Program-made: the position numbers and the translations under genes
Assembly (NCBI GenBank): GCA_016710525.1
Contig: JADJVQ010000003.1
Span: 186,001 to 250,000, forward strand
DNA: 64,000 nucleotides
DNA from: Burkholderiaceae bacterium
GTDB taxonomy: Bacteria; Pseudomonadota; Gammaproteobacteria; Burkholderiales; Burkholderiaceae_E
Direction: 5' to 3'
Part shown: positions 24,472 to 31,488 of the stretch, piece by piece
Layout of the letters: each line of letters opens with the position of its first letter
Position numbering within the stretch: position 1 is the first letter of the stretch
The notes under the pieces: generated by a model
Database searches by the model: none
What the model saw: the letters and a program-made list of their open reading frames with translations, nothing else
Told to the model about the DNA's origin: nothing

Positions 24472-25746
24472 ATGACACTGAACCGCCATATTCTTTCCGT
24501 CGCCCTGGTTGGCGTGCTGAGCGCCATACCCGCGTTCGCCAGCGCTGCGACCACCGAAATCGTCATCCAGTATCCGTACGGCGAACTGTTCGACGAGACG
24601 CACAAGCAGATCGCGGCCGAATTCGCCAAGCTGAATCCGGACATCAAGGTGAGCTTTCGCGCGCCCTACGAAAGTTACGAGGAGGGCACGCAGAAGGTTC
24701 TGCGCGAGGCGATCACGCGCCAGATGCCGGATATCACCTTTCAGGGGCTGAACCGGGTGCGCATCCTGGTCGACCGCAAGATTGCGGTGCCGCTGGACGG
24801 CTTCATCAAGGCCGAGAAGAACTTCGCGGTGCAGGGCTTCCATCAGGCCATGTACGACATCGGCACGCAAAGCGGCAAGGTCTATGCGCTGCCCTTCGCC
24901 ATCTCGCTGCCCATTGCCTACTACAACCTCGATCTGGTCAAGCGGGCCGGCGGCGACCCGGACAAACTGCCCACCACCTGGGACGGCGTGATCGGCCTGG
25001 CCAACAAGGTTCGCGGACTGGGAGCCGACATCAATGGCGTGACGATGGCCTGGGACATCACCGGCAACTGGCTGTGGCAGGCGCCTGTGCTGAGCCAGGG
25101 CGGCAGCATGCTCACCGCCGACGAAAAGAAGGTGGCCTTCAATGGTGCGCCCGGCGAGTTCGCCATCGACCTGTATGCCCGCCTGGTTCAGGACGCCAAG
25201 CTGCCCAACATCTCGCAACCGGATTCGCGTGCGGCCTTCGCGGCCGGCAAGACCGGCATCCATGTGACGTCCACTTCGGACCTGGCCAAGGTCACCAGCA
25301 TGGTGGGCGGAAAGTTCGCGCTGAAGACGCATGCCTTCCCCAGCGTCAAGGAGGGTGAAGGCCGGCTGCCCGCGGGCGGCAATCTGGGCGTGATCCTGTC
25401 GCAGGACCCCAAGAAGCGGCAGGCCGCCTGGGAGGTGCTCAAGTTCTGGACCGGCCCGATCGGCGCGTCGATCGTGGCTCGCACCACCGGCTATATGCCG
25501 CCCAACAAGGTCGCCAACGAGATCTATCTGAAGGACTTCTACGTCCAGAATCCGAACAACTTCACTGCGGTCAAGCAGTTGCCGCTGCTGACCCGCTGGT
25601 ATGCGTTCCCGGGCGAGAATGGCCTGAAGATCACCGATGTGATCAAGGACCACCTGCAGACCATCGTTTCCGGCAAGCGTGCCGCGGAACCCCGCGCGGT
25701 GTTGAAGGACATGGCCAACGATGTCCAGCAGCTGCTGCCGCGTTGA
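24472..25746 (+). CDS. Extracellular substrate-binding protein of the Ugp-like importer
   Basis: A 424-residue family 1 solute-binding protein. A Sec signal peptide ends at AFASA near residue 24. The mature part starts TTEIVIQYPYGELF and has the family's inner pattern (KVYALPFAISLPIAYYNLDL, then AAFAAGKTGIHVTSTSDL and GGNLGVIL). It would capture a glycerophosphodiester or similar compound in the periplasm and deliver it to the fused permease. Start ATG 24472 has GGAG ten bases upstream. Its place after ATPase and permease and before a phosphodiesterase supports the ligand guess, but sugars cannot be excluded. Confidence 0.85.
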   Translation: MTLNRHILSVALVGVLSAIPAFASAATTEIVIQYPYGELFDETHKQIAAEFAKLNPDIKVSFRAPYESYEEGTQKVLREAITRQMPDITFQGLNRVRILVDRKIAVPLDGFIKAEKNFAVQGFHQAMYDIGTQSGKVYALPFAISLPIAYYNLDLVKRAGGDPDKLPTTWDGVIGLANKVRGLGADINGVTMAWDITGNWLWQAPVLSQGGSMLTADEKKVAFNGAPGEFAIDLYARLVQDAKLPNISQPDSRAAFAAGKTGIHVTSTSDLAKVTSMVGGKFALKTHAFPSVKEGEGRLPAGGNLGVILSQDPKKRQAAWEVLKFWTGPIGASIVARTTGYMPPNKVANEIYLKDFYVQNPNNFTAVKQLPLLTRWYAFPGENGLKITDVIKDHLQTIVSGKRAAEPRAVLKDMANDVQQLLPR

Positions 25747-25760
25747 ATCCCGGAGCCGCC

Positions 25761-26555
25761 ATGCGTTGGACCAAATGGATCCACCTGACCGACACCCATC
25801 TCGTGCCGCCGGGTCAGCTGCTCTACGGCAGCGATCCGCAGGCGCGAGTGCACGCGGCGGTGTCCAGCATCGCCGCCGAGCATCCCGATGCCCAGTTCTG
25901 CCTGGTCACCGGCGACCTCGCCCACCTGGGGGAGCCGTCGGCCTATGTCGCCTTGCAGCGGGCGCTGGCCGAGCTGCCGATGCCGGTGCATCTGCTGATC
26001 GGCAATCATGACGACCGGGTGGCGTTTCGGGAAACCTTCCTGGGTGCTCCGGTCGACGACTCGGGATACGTGCAGCAGGTGATGCGCTTCGGGTCGGGGC
26101 TGATGCTGATGCTCGACACCAACGAGCCGGGGGTTGCTCACGGCGTCTATTGCGCGCGCCGGCTCAAATGGCTGGCGGCACAGCTCCAGTTCAGCAGGGA
26201 TGAGCCGCTGTGGATCGCGATGCACCATCCGCCCTTCGATGTGGGCTTGCCGAGCATGGATGCGATCGGTCTGCGCGACGCGCAGGCGTTCGCCGAGGTG
26301 CTCGCGCCGCACCGGCACCGGGTGCGCCACCTGTTCTTCGGGCATGTGCACCGCCCGATATCGGGAAGCTGGCAGGGGATTCCCTTCTCGACGGTTCGCG
26401 CCACCAATCACCAGGTGGCCTTGGATCTGCATCTTGCCCATGAAATTCCCGGCAGCTTCGAGCCGCCGGCCTATGCGGTGGTGCTGGTCGACCCGCATCA
26501 GACGCTCGTGCACAACCATGACTTCCTGGATGACAGCCGTCGATTCGCGCTCTAG
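25761..26555 (+). CDS. Cyclic/glycerophosphodiester phosphodiesterase, GpdQ/CpdA type
   Basis: A 264-residue class III metallophosphoesterase. Its ligands appear in the usual order: HLTDTHLV (residue 8), VTGDLAHLG (near 55), IGNHDDR (near 85), MHHPPFD (near 154) and GHVHRP (near 195). GpdQ-like enzymes cut glycerophosphodiesters to glycerol-3-phosphate; CpdA-like ones cut cAMP. Its position 14 bp after the importer receptor favours breakdown of the imported compound. ATG 25761 has GGAG five bases upstream; an ATG-less upstream extension is ignored. Confidence 0.85.
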   Translation: MRWTKWIHLTDTHLVPPGQLLYGSDPQARVHAAVSSIAAEHPDAQFCLVTGDLAHLGEPSAYVALQRALAELPMPVHLLIGNHDDRVAFRETFLGAPVDDSGYVQQVMRFGSGLMLMLDTNEPGVAHGVYCARRLKWLAAQLQFSRDEPLWIAMHHPPFDVGLPSMDAIGLRDAQAFAEVLAPHRHRVRHLFFGHVHRPISGSWQGIPFSTVRATNHQVALDLHLAHEIPGSFEPPAYAVVLVDPHQTLVHNHDFLDDSRRFAL

Positions 26556-27198
26556 CCCGCAGCGTCCGCGTGCCCTGGTGTTCGATGTCGACGGAACGCT
26601 GATCGACACCCTGCGGCCGATGCACACAGCCCTCAACGATGTGCTGAGGTCCGAAGGGCTGGAGCCCTGGGGTCTGCAGGCCGTCCGGGATCAGCTCAGC
26701 CTGGGCCTGGACGGCCTGCTCGACGCCGCGCTGCGATCGCCTGCCGCGCCGCCGCCAGGCGATCGGGAGAGCCTGCGTGCGCGCCTGCTCGATCGATACC
26801 TGCGGATCGTCCCGCACGAGGCGCGCTGCTACCCGCGTGCCGATGCGCTGCTGCGCAGGGCTCGCGACGGCGGTTACCGCCTGGCTGTGTGTTCGAATGC
26901 GTCAGGGCCGGTGCTCGCGCTGCTGCTGGAGCGCTTTGGCTGGACCACGCTGTTCGATTGCGTGGTCCACGCCGGCAATGCGGTCGCCTTGAAGCCCAGC
27001 GGGCTGCCGCTGCAGCAGGTGCTCGCGGTCGTGGATGTCCCGCCGGACGAGGCATGGATGATTGGCGACAGTGCGCTGGATGCCCGCAGCGCGCAGGCTG
27101 CAGGGTGCGCCTTCGTCTGGTTCAGCCCGGGATACGGCGTTCTGGAGCGATCGGCCCCGATGTTCGCGCGGGTGGACAGCCAAGGATGCGCTGGCTGA
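26530..27198 (+). CDS. HAD family hydrolase (phosphoglycolate-phosphatase-like)
   Basis: A 222-residue HAD phosphatase. Motif I LVFDVDGTLIDT lies at residues 16-27, motif II VCSNASGP near 120, the lysine in ALKPSGLP near 155 and motif IV WMIGDSALDA near 175. It dephosphorylates a small metabolite. ATG 26530 lies inside the 3' end of the phosphodiesterase, overlapping by 26 bases, so the two are coupled. A likely task is releasing phosphate from the product of the phosphodiesterase, such as glycerol-3-phosphate. This is inference. Confidence 0.82.
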   Translation: MTAVDSRSSPQRPRALVFDVDGTLIDTLRPMHTALNDVLRSEGLEPWGLQAVRDQLSLGLDGLLDAALRSPAAPPPGDRESLRARLLDRYLRIVPHEARCYPRADALLRRARDGGYRLAVCSNASGPVLALLLERFGWTTLFDCVVHAGNAVALKPSGLPLQQVLAVVDVPPDEAWMIGDSALDARSAQAAGCAFVWFSPGYGVLERSAPMFARVDSQGCAG

Positions 27199-27274
27199 CC
27201 TTCTGTTCGCGCATCGCGGGGCCTGGCCTCAGGTCCGAGACGCGTAGCGCCTAGCTTGAAATTCTCCCGTTGTG

Positions 27275-27292
27275 CCGTCATCCTGCCGTCAG
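27275..27292 (+). promoter_or_regulatory. Possible PhoB-type box upstream of a Bug receptor gene
   Basis: CCGTCAT (27275-27281) and CCGTCAG (27286-27292) are 11 bp apart and each is close to the PhoB half-site. No good -10 lies at the spacing used elsewhere in the block, so this site is weaker evidence than the others. Confidence 0.35.
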
Positions 27293-27342
27293 GCTTTGGC
27301 GAGACGCCAGCCGACACAACTAAAACACAGGAGACAACGCAG

Positions 27343-28341
27343 ATGGGTCATGACACGAAGCGCGGCACGATCGGGCTGCTGGGACTGGCGATCGCGGCGG
27401 CCGGACTGTTCGGTGTGCCGGCCGCGAAGGCGCAGGAGTATCCGGCCAAACCGATCAAGTTCATCGTCTCGTCGCAGGCCGGCGGGGTGGTCGACATCCG
27501 GGCGCGCCGCTTCGGCGCCCGGCTGGGCGAGCTGCTCAAGCAGCCCATCGTCGTCGAGAACAAGCCGGGCGCGTCGACCACGATCGGCGCCGATTTCGTC
27601 GCCAAGTCGCCGGCCGACGGTTACACGGCCCTGTTCGGGGGCAACACGGAAGTGGTGGTCGCGCCCGCGCTGGGCATGCCGATCCGCTATGACCCGATCA
27701 AGGACCTGACGCCGGTCGCCCAGTTCACGCTCGGTTTTCCGGTGATGGTGGTCAACTCGACCATGGGCGTGAAAACCCTGGCCGAGCTGATCGAGTGGGC
27801 GAAGGCCCGCCCCGGGCAGCTGACCTGCGGCACGTCCGGTCATGGCAGCGGCCAGCACTTCATCTGCGAGCTGCTGGCGCGCAGCGCCAAGATCCAGGTG
27901 CGCAGCGTGCCCTACAAGGGCACCGGGCCGATGCTGCTCGATGTGGCCAGCAGCCAGATCCATGTCGCGATCGGCTTCCTGGCCGAGGTCGACAAGCAGT
28001 ACATCGTGCCGGGCAAGGTCATTCCGGTGGGCACGCTCGGGCCCAGGCGGCTGCCGCGTTTCCCGAACCTGCCGACGATGGGGGAGATGGGCTTTGCCGG
28101 CTTCGACATGCTGTCGTGGACCGGACTGTTCGTGCCGGGCGGAACGCCCAAGGCGGCCATCACCCGCCTGAACGCCGAGATCACCAAGGTCGTGCGCGAG
28201 CCCGAGTTCGCGGCCTGGCTGGCCGAAACCGGCAGCGAAGTGGTCACGCCCACGCCGGAAGAGTTCGCGACCTTCACCCGCGGCGAACTGGAGCGCTGGC
28301 GCAAGATGTCGCAGGATTTCGGCATCAAGTACGAGCCATGA
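27343..28341 (+). CDS. Bug/TctC family tripartite tricarboxylate receptor protein
   Basis: A 332-residue periplasmic receptor. The signal peptide ends AAKAQ at about residue 27. Family features are YPAKPIKFIVSSQAGG, VVENKPGASTTIGADFVAKSPADGYT and RSVPYKGTGPMLLDV. Bug proteins bind carboxylates or amides and are expanded in Burkholderiales, usually without their own TctAB permease, as here. ATG 27343 has AGGAG nine bases upstream. It may belong to the phosphate-linked block if the box at 27275 is real. The ligand cannot be deduced. Confidence 0.9.
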   Translation: MGHDTKRGTIGLLGLAIAAAGLFGVPAAKAQEYPAKPIKFIVSSQAGGVVDIRARRFGARLGELLKQPIVVENKPGASTTIGADFVAKSPADGYTALFGGNTEVVVAPALGMPIRYDPIKDLTPVAQFTLGFPVMVVNSTMGVKTLAELIEWAKARPGQLTCGTSGHGSGQHFICELLARSAKIQVRSVPYKGTGPMLLDVASSQIHVAIGFLAEVDKQYIVPGKVIPVGTLGPRRLPRFPNLPTMGEMGFAGFDMLSWTGLFVPGGTPKAAITRLNAEITKVVREPEFAAWLAETGSEVVTPTPEEFATFTRGELERWRKMSQDFGIKYEP

Positions 28342-28355
28342 GCCGTTACGAGCCG

Positions 28356-28378
28356 TCAGCGGTCTGGCGCGCCGCTGA
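28356..28378 (+). terminator. Hairpin after the Bug receptor gene
   Basis: TCAGCGG (28356-28362) pairs with CCGCTGA (28372-28378) over a nine-base loop, 15 bases past the stop. No U tract. Position between convergent genes supports a terminator. Confidence 0.35.
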
Positions 28379-28434
28379 GGCTGGGTGGGCCAGGCGGCAC
28401 GGCCTCGTCATAGGCGCGGGCTGCCGCGCCCCGG

Positions 28435-28839
28435 TCAGCTCTGGGGCGTGATCAGGCGGACGGTCGGAAAGTACGCCGTGTAACGCCTGGGGTCGCGGGT
28501 CAGTACAGGGCAGGACTCCACTGCGGCCTGCGCACCGATGAAGAAGTCGGCGAGCACCTGGGTCTTTGTGCCGCCGGCGCCACGATAGCGGGCAAATGCC
28601 TTGCCCGCCAGGAACAGTGCGGGACGGGACAGCTCGAGCCAAGCGAGCTGCAGCCGCTCGATCACGCTGTCCAGCGACTCCAGCGTACTGAACGCCGCTG
28701 ACAATTCGGCGTAGATGATTGGGTTGATGGTGAGCGCATGCACCTGGGCTTGCGCCCGCAGCTGCCGGATCGACCAGTCGGCCCAGCGCGGGTCGTCTTC
28801 GAGCACGTCGATCAGCACGTTGGTGTCGACGAGCAGCAC
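28435..28839 (-). CDS. PIN-domain toxin, VapC type
   Basis: A 134-residue PIN-domain ribonuclease. Acidic residues expected at the active site are seen in LLVDTNVLIDV (Asp4), YAELSAAF (Glu near 45), LADFFIGAQA (Asp near 98) and LTRDPRRY. VapC toxins cut tRNA or rRNA when freed from antitoxin. The start is GTG 28839, five bases after the antitoxin stop, so it is translated from the same message. Length is normal and nothing looks broken. Confidence 0.88.
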   Translation of the reverse strand: MLLVDTNVLIDVLEDDPRWADWSIRQLRAQAQVHALTINPIIYAELSAAFSTLESLDSVIERLQLAWLELSRPALFLAGKAFARYRGAGGTKTQVLADFFIGAQAAVESCPVLTRDPRRYTAYFPTVRLITPQS

Positions 28840-28844
28840 GGCGA

Positions 28845-29084
28845 TCAGTCCCGAAGCAGGCGCATCAGGTCATCGGTGCGCCAGGCGATGTCGGCGCTGC
28901 CGCGGACCGCGGCGAAGCGATCCTTGAGTTCCGCGCGACGTCCCGGTTTGCGGGCCGGATGCAACACGACTTCGCCGTCGCGATTCACCGAGAATTCGAC
29001 CGCCATGCCGGGTTCGAGCTTCAAGGCATCGCGAATCGACTTGGGAATGGTGACCTGGCCTTTGCTGGTCAGTGTGGTGGACAT
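28845..29084 (-). CDS. AbrB/VapB-type antitoxin
   Basis: A 79-residue protein. The N-terminal swapped-hairpin DNA-binding domain reads TLTSKGQVTIPKSIRDAL, followed by EFSVNRDGEVVLHP. The C-terminal tail (DIAWRTDDLMRLLRD) should wrap the toxin. ATG 29084 has GAGGA upstream; a GTG directly before it at 29087 is less likely. Its promoter region holds a perfect 25-bp palindrome at 29098-29122, the expected autoregulatory operator. Confidence 0.88.
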   Translation of the reverse strand: MSTTLTSKGQVTIPKSIRDALKLEPGMAVEFSVNRDGEVVLHPARKPGRRAELKDRFAAVRGSADIAWRTDDLMRLLRD

Positions 29085-29097
29085 CACGTCCTCGAGG

Positions 29098-29122
29098 TAT
29101 TACCATGAGTTTCATGGTAATA
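29098..29122 (-). promoter_or_regulatory. Palindromic operator of the toxin-antitoxin operon
   Basis: TATTACCATGA (29098-29108) and TCATGGTAATA (29112-29122) are perfect 11-bp inverted arms around a three-base centre. It begins 14 bases upstream of the antitoxin ATG and is AT-rich against the local background. AbrB-type antitoxins bind such palindromes to repress their own operon. Confidence 0.7.
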
Positions 29123-29155
29123 CTCGCTGCGACGGATGACAATCGGCCGCTCGGC

Positions 29156-29800
29156 CTACTCCAGCGCGCCGCCGCCGAGCACCCAGTCGCCCTGGGTCTG
29201 CAGCGACACCTGCACCGCGCCGCGGATGCCCGCCACCATGGTGTCCAGCGACAGGCTCGACAGGCCCGGGTGGGCGGCCGCCTGCATCGGCAGCATCGGC
29301 AGATGGATGAATCCGCCGCGGGTGTTCGGGTGCCGGGTGGCCAGCAGATGCGCGAGGCTGTAGAAGACGTGATTGCACACGAAGGTGCCGGCGGTCTGAG
29401 ACACCGACGCCGGAACGCCGGCCGCGCGCAGCGTGGCCACGATGCGCTTGATCGGCAGGCTTGAGAAGTACGCGGCCGGGGCGCCGGCCACCACCGGCCG
29501 GTCGACCGGGCAGTCGCCGCCGTTGTCGGGCATCGGCGCGTCGTCGATGTTGATCGCGATCCGCTCCACCGACACATCGTGCCGCCTGCTGGCCTGACCC
29601 AGACCGATCACCACCTCGGGCGAGTTCGCGGCCAGTGCCTCGGCCAGCACACGCGAGGCTTCGCCGAAGCGGCAGGGCAGGCGCAGCGCCTGCACGCGGG
29701 CCGAAGCGATCGCCTCGCCATCCAGCGCGCGCGCCACTTCCCAGGAAGGGTTGATGGTTTCGCCGCCGAAGGGCTCGAATCCGGTGACCAGCACGTGCAT
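29156..29800 (-). CDS. pcp: Pyroglutamyl-peptidase I
   Basis: A 214-residue cysteine peptidase of family C15, which removes N-terminal pyroglutamate from peptides in the cytoplasm. MHVLVTGFEPFGGETINPSWE opens the protein, as in all Pcp enzymes. The catalytic cysteine lies in AGTFVCNHVFYSLAH near residue 145; the family histidine (about residue 168) falls in the FIHLP region. Length is normal. It is 34 bp downstream of the enoyl-CoA hydratase gene on the same strand, but no functional link is evident. Confidence 0.93.
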   Translation of the reverse strand: MHVLVTGFEPFGGETINPSWEVARALDGEAIASARVQALRLPCRFGEASRVLAEALAANSPEVVIGLGQASRRHDVSVERIAINIDDAPMPDNGGDCPVDRPVVAGAPAAYFSSLPIKRIVATLRAAGVPASVSQTAGTFVCNHVFYSLAHLLATRHPNTRGGFIHLPMLPMQAAAHPGLSSLSLDTMVAGIRGAVQVSLQTQGDWVLGGGALE

Positions 29801-29833
29801 GGCGATGTCCTTGGCTCGGGCGGCTGGGATCGC

Positions 29834-30676
29834 TCAGCGTCCTTCGAACTTCGGCGCGCGCTTCTCGGCGAACGCCTTCATGCCTTCTTTCACGTCCTCG
29901 GTCTGCATCAGCGGCAACAACTGCAGGTAGACGTGGTGAACGTGTTCGGGGAAGGGTTCGTTCCAGCCCATCCGCATCATGCGCTTGGCGGCCTGCACCG
30001 CCAAAGGCGCGTTGGCCGCGATCTCGGCGGCCAGCGCGCGTGCGCGCGCCAGCTCCTGGCCGTCGTCGACCACCTCGGTGGCCAGGCCCCAGGCCAGGCT
30101 CTCGTCGGCATTCAGGGTGCGGCCGGTGAAGATCAGCTGCGCGGCCTTGTCCCAGCCGATCATGCGCGGCAGATACCAGGTGCTGCCGGATTCGGGCAGC
30201 ACCCCGCGCTTGCAGAAGGCGGCGGCGAGCTTGGCCGAGCGCGCCATGATCCGGATGTCGCTGCCGATGGCCAGGTCCATGCCGTAGCCCGCGGCCCCGC
30301 CGTTGACCGCGCAGATCACCGGCTTTTCCATCGCGTGCAGCACGGTGGGCGGGGAATTGCGCAGGTCGATCGAGGTGCGCGGCGCGGTGTCGGTGCGCAG
30401 CATGCCGGTGCCCTTGGCCTGCGCCCGCACATCGAGCCCGGCGCAGAACGCCCGGCCGGCGCCGGTCAGGATCACGCAGCGCACGGCGGGGTCGGCATCG
30501 GCTTTGAGCAGCAGCTCGCTCAGCAGCTGGAGCATCGGGCGCGAGATGGTGTTCATGCGCTCGGGTGCGTTCAGCGTGATGGTCGCGATGTGGTCGCGCG
30601 CGTCGTACAGCACCTCGGCGGCGGTGGAATCGGCGGCCGGCGTGACGCCGACGGATTGCTGGGTCATGGTTCTCAT
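29834..30676 (-). CDS. Enoyl-CoA hydratase/isomerase family protein
   Basis: A crotonase of about 280 residues. NAPERMNTISRPML (near residue 37), FCAGLDVRAQ (near 76) and AVNGGAAGYGMDLAIGSD (near 123) form the CoA site. A glutamate expected for hydratase action is present in GVLPESGSTWYLPR. ATG 30676 and ATG 30667 are both possible starts; the second has GAGA four bases upstream. It heads a minus-strand set downstream of the hydrolase and LLM flavoenzyme genes (24-bp gap), suggesting a shared catabolic operon for an unknown acid. Confidence 0.87.
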   Translation of the reverse strand: MRTMTQQSVGVTPAADSTAAEVLYDARDHIATITLNAPERMNTISRPMLQLLSELLLKADADPAVRCVILTGAGRAFCAGLDVRAQAKGTGMLRTDTAPRTSIDLRNSPPTVLHAMEKPVICAVNGGAAGYGMDLAIGSDIRIMARSAKLAAAFCKRGVLPESGSTWYLPRMIGWDKAAQLIFTGRTLNADESLAWGLATEVVDDGQELARARALAAEIAANAPLAVQAAKRMMRMGWNEPFPEHVHHVYLQLLPLMQTEDVKEGMKAFAEKRAPKFEGR

Positions 30677-30700
30677 CCGGTTGAATGGGTCGGGTCGGCG

Positions 30701-31477
30701 TCAGCCGAGGCGCGCCAGCGCGTCGATGACCGCCGCGGGCTGCTCCTGCGGCAGCATGTGGCCCGCCTTGGCCACGCGGACCAGTTGCGAGCGGGCGATG
30801 GCCGACTGGAAGGCCTCCCCGTAGGCTGGCACGATCAGTTTGTCGCTGTCGCCCCAGGCAATCAGGGTCTTGGCCCGGATGCGATACAGGCGCTGGGCCA
30901 GGCCGCGGTCCGGAATCGGGAAGAGCAGCTTGCCCGCCATGCCCAGCTGGCGCGCGTTGGTGACCAGGAAGGCCTTGAGCCACTCCGGGTTGTCCATCTG
31001 CGTGCCGGTGGCCATTCTGGCGCGACCGGCCTCGACGTCGTGAAACAGGTACTCCGGCAGCTGGTAGGGCAGCATCGCGAAGAGGTCGGGGATCGGGTGC
31101 GCATCCAGCCACAGGCCGGCAGGGGCCAGCAGTCCCAGCCGCGATACCGAATGGGGCGCCAGCGCCGCCATCTCGGCGGCGATCATGCCGCCCATCGAAT
31201 GGCCGACCAGGATCGGATCGGTCAGGCCGAGCGCATCGACCACGTCGGCCGTATGCAGCGCGATGTCGAGCATCGTGCGCAGCGTTTCGCACTCCTGGCT
31301 GGGGCCGTAGCCGGGCAGCAGCGGCGCGTATACGCGATAGCGTGCGGCCAGTGCCGCCAGGAAGGGGTCTGCGTCGGTCAGGCCGCCGGCGGCATGCAGG
31401 TACACCAGCGCCTGCCCCTGGCCGCCCACGTAGTAGTGCACCGGCACATGGTGGGTGGGTATGGTCTTCAGTTCCAT
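30701..31477 (-). CDS. Alpha/beta hydrolase
   Basis: A 258-residue hydrolase. The nucleophile elbow GHSMGGMIAAEM is near residue 97, the acid in AWGDSDKLIVP near 205, and the histidine in AGHMLPQEQP near 237. The family includes meta-cleavage-product hydrolases and esterases. ATG 31477 has GGGAG seven bases upstream; the long N-terminal extension that is open in frame has no conservation. It lies 11 bp downstream of the LLM flavoenzyme gene, so they are co-transcribed. Substrate unknown. Confidence 0.85.
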   Translation of the reverse strand: MELKTIPTHHVPVHYYVGGQGQALVYLHAAGGLTDADPFLAALAARYRVYAPLLPGYGPSQECETLRTMLDIALHTADVVDALGLTDPILVGHSMGGMIAAEMAALAPHSVSRLGLLAPAGLWLDAHPIPDLFAMLPYQLPEYLFHDVEAGRARMATGTQMDNPEWLKAFLVTNARQLGMAGKLLFPIPDRGLAQRLYRIRAKTLIAWGDSDKLIVPAYGEAFQSAIARSQLVRVAKAGHMLPQEQPAAVIDALARLG

Positions 31478-31488
31478 GGTCGGCTCCC

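Noticed and set aside
22388..24478. A 696-codon minus-strand open frame opposite the permease genes
   Set aside because: Gln/His-rich antisense reading of transmembrane helices; no recognisable domain.
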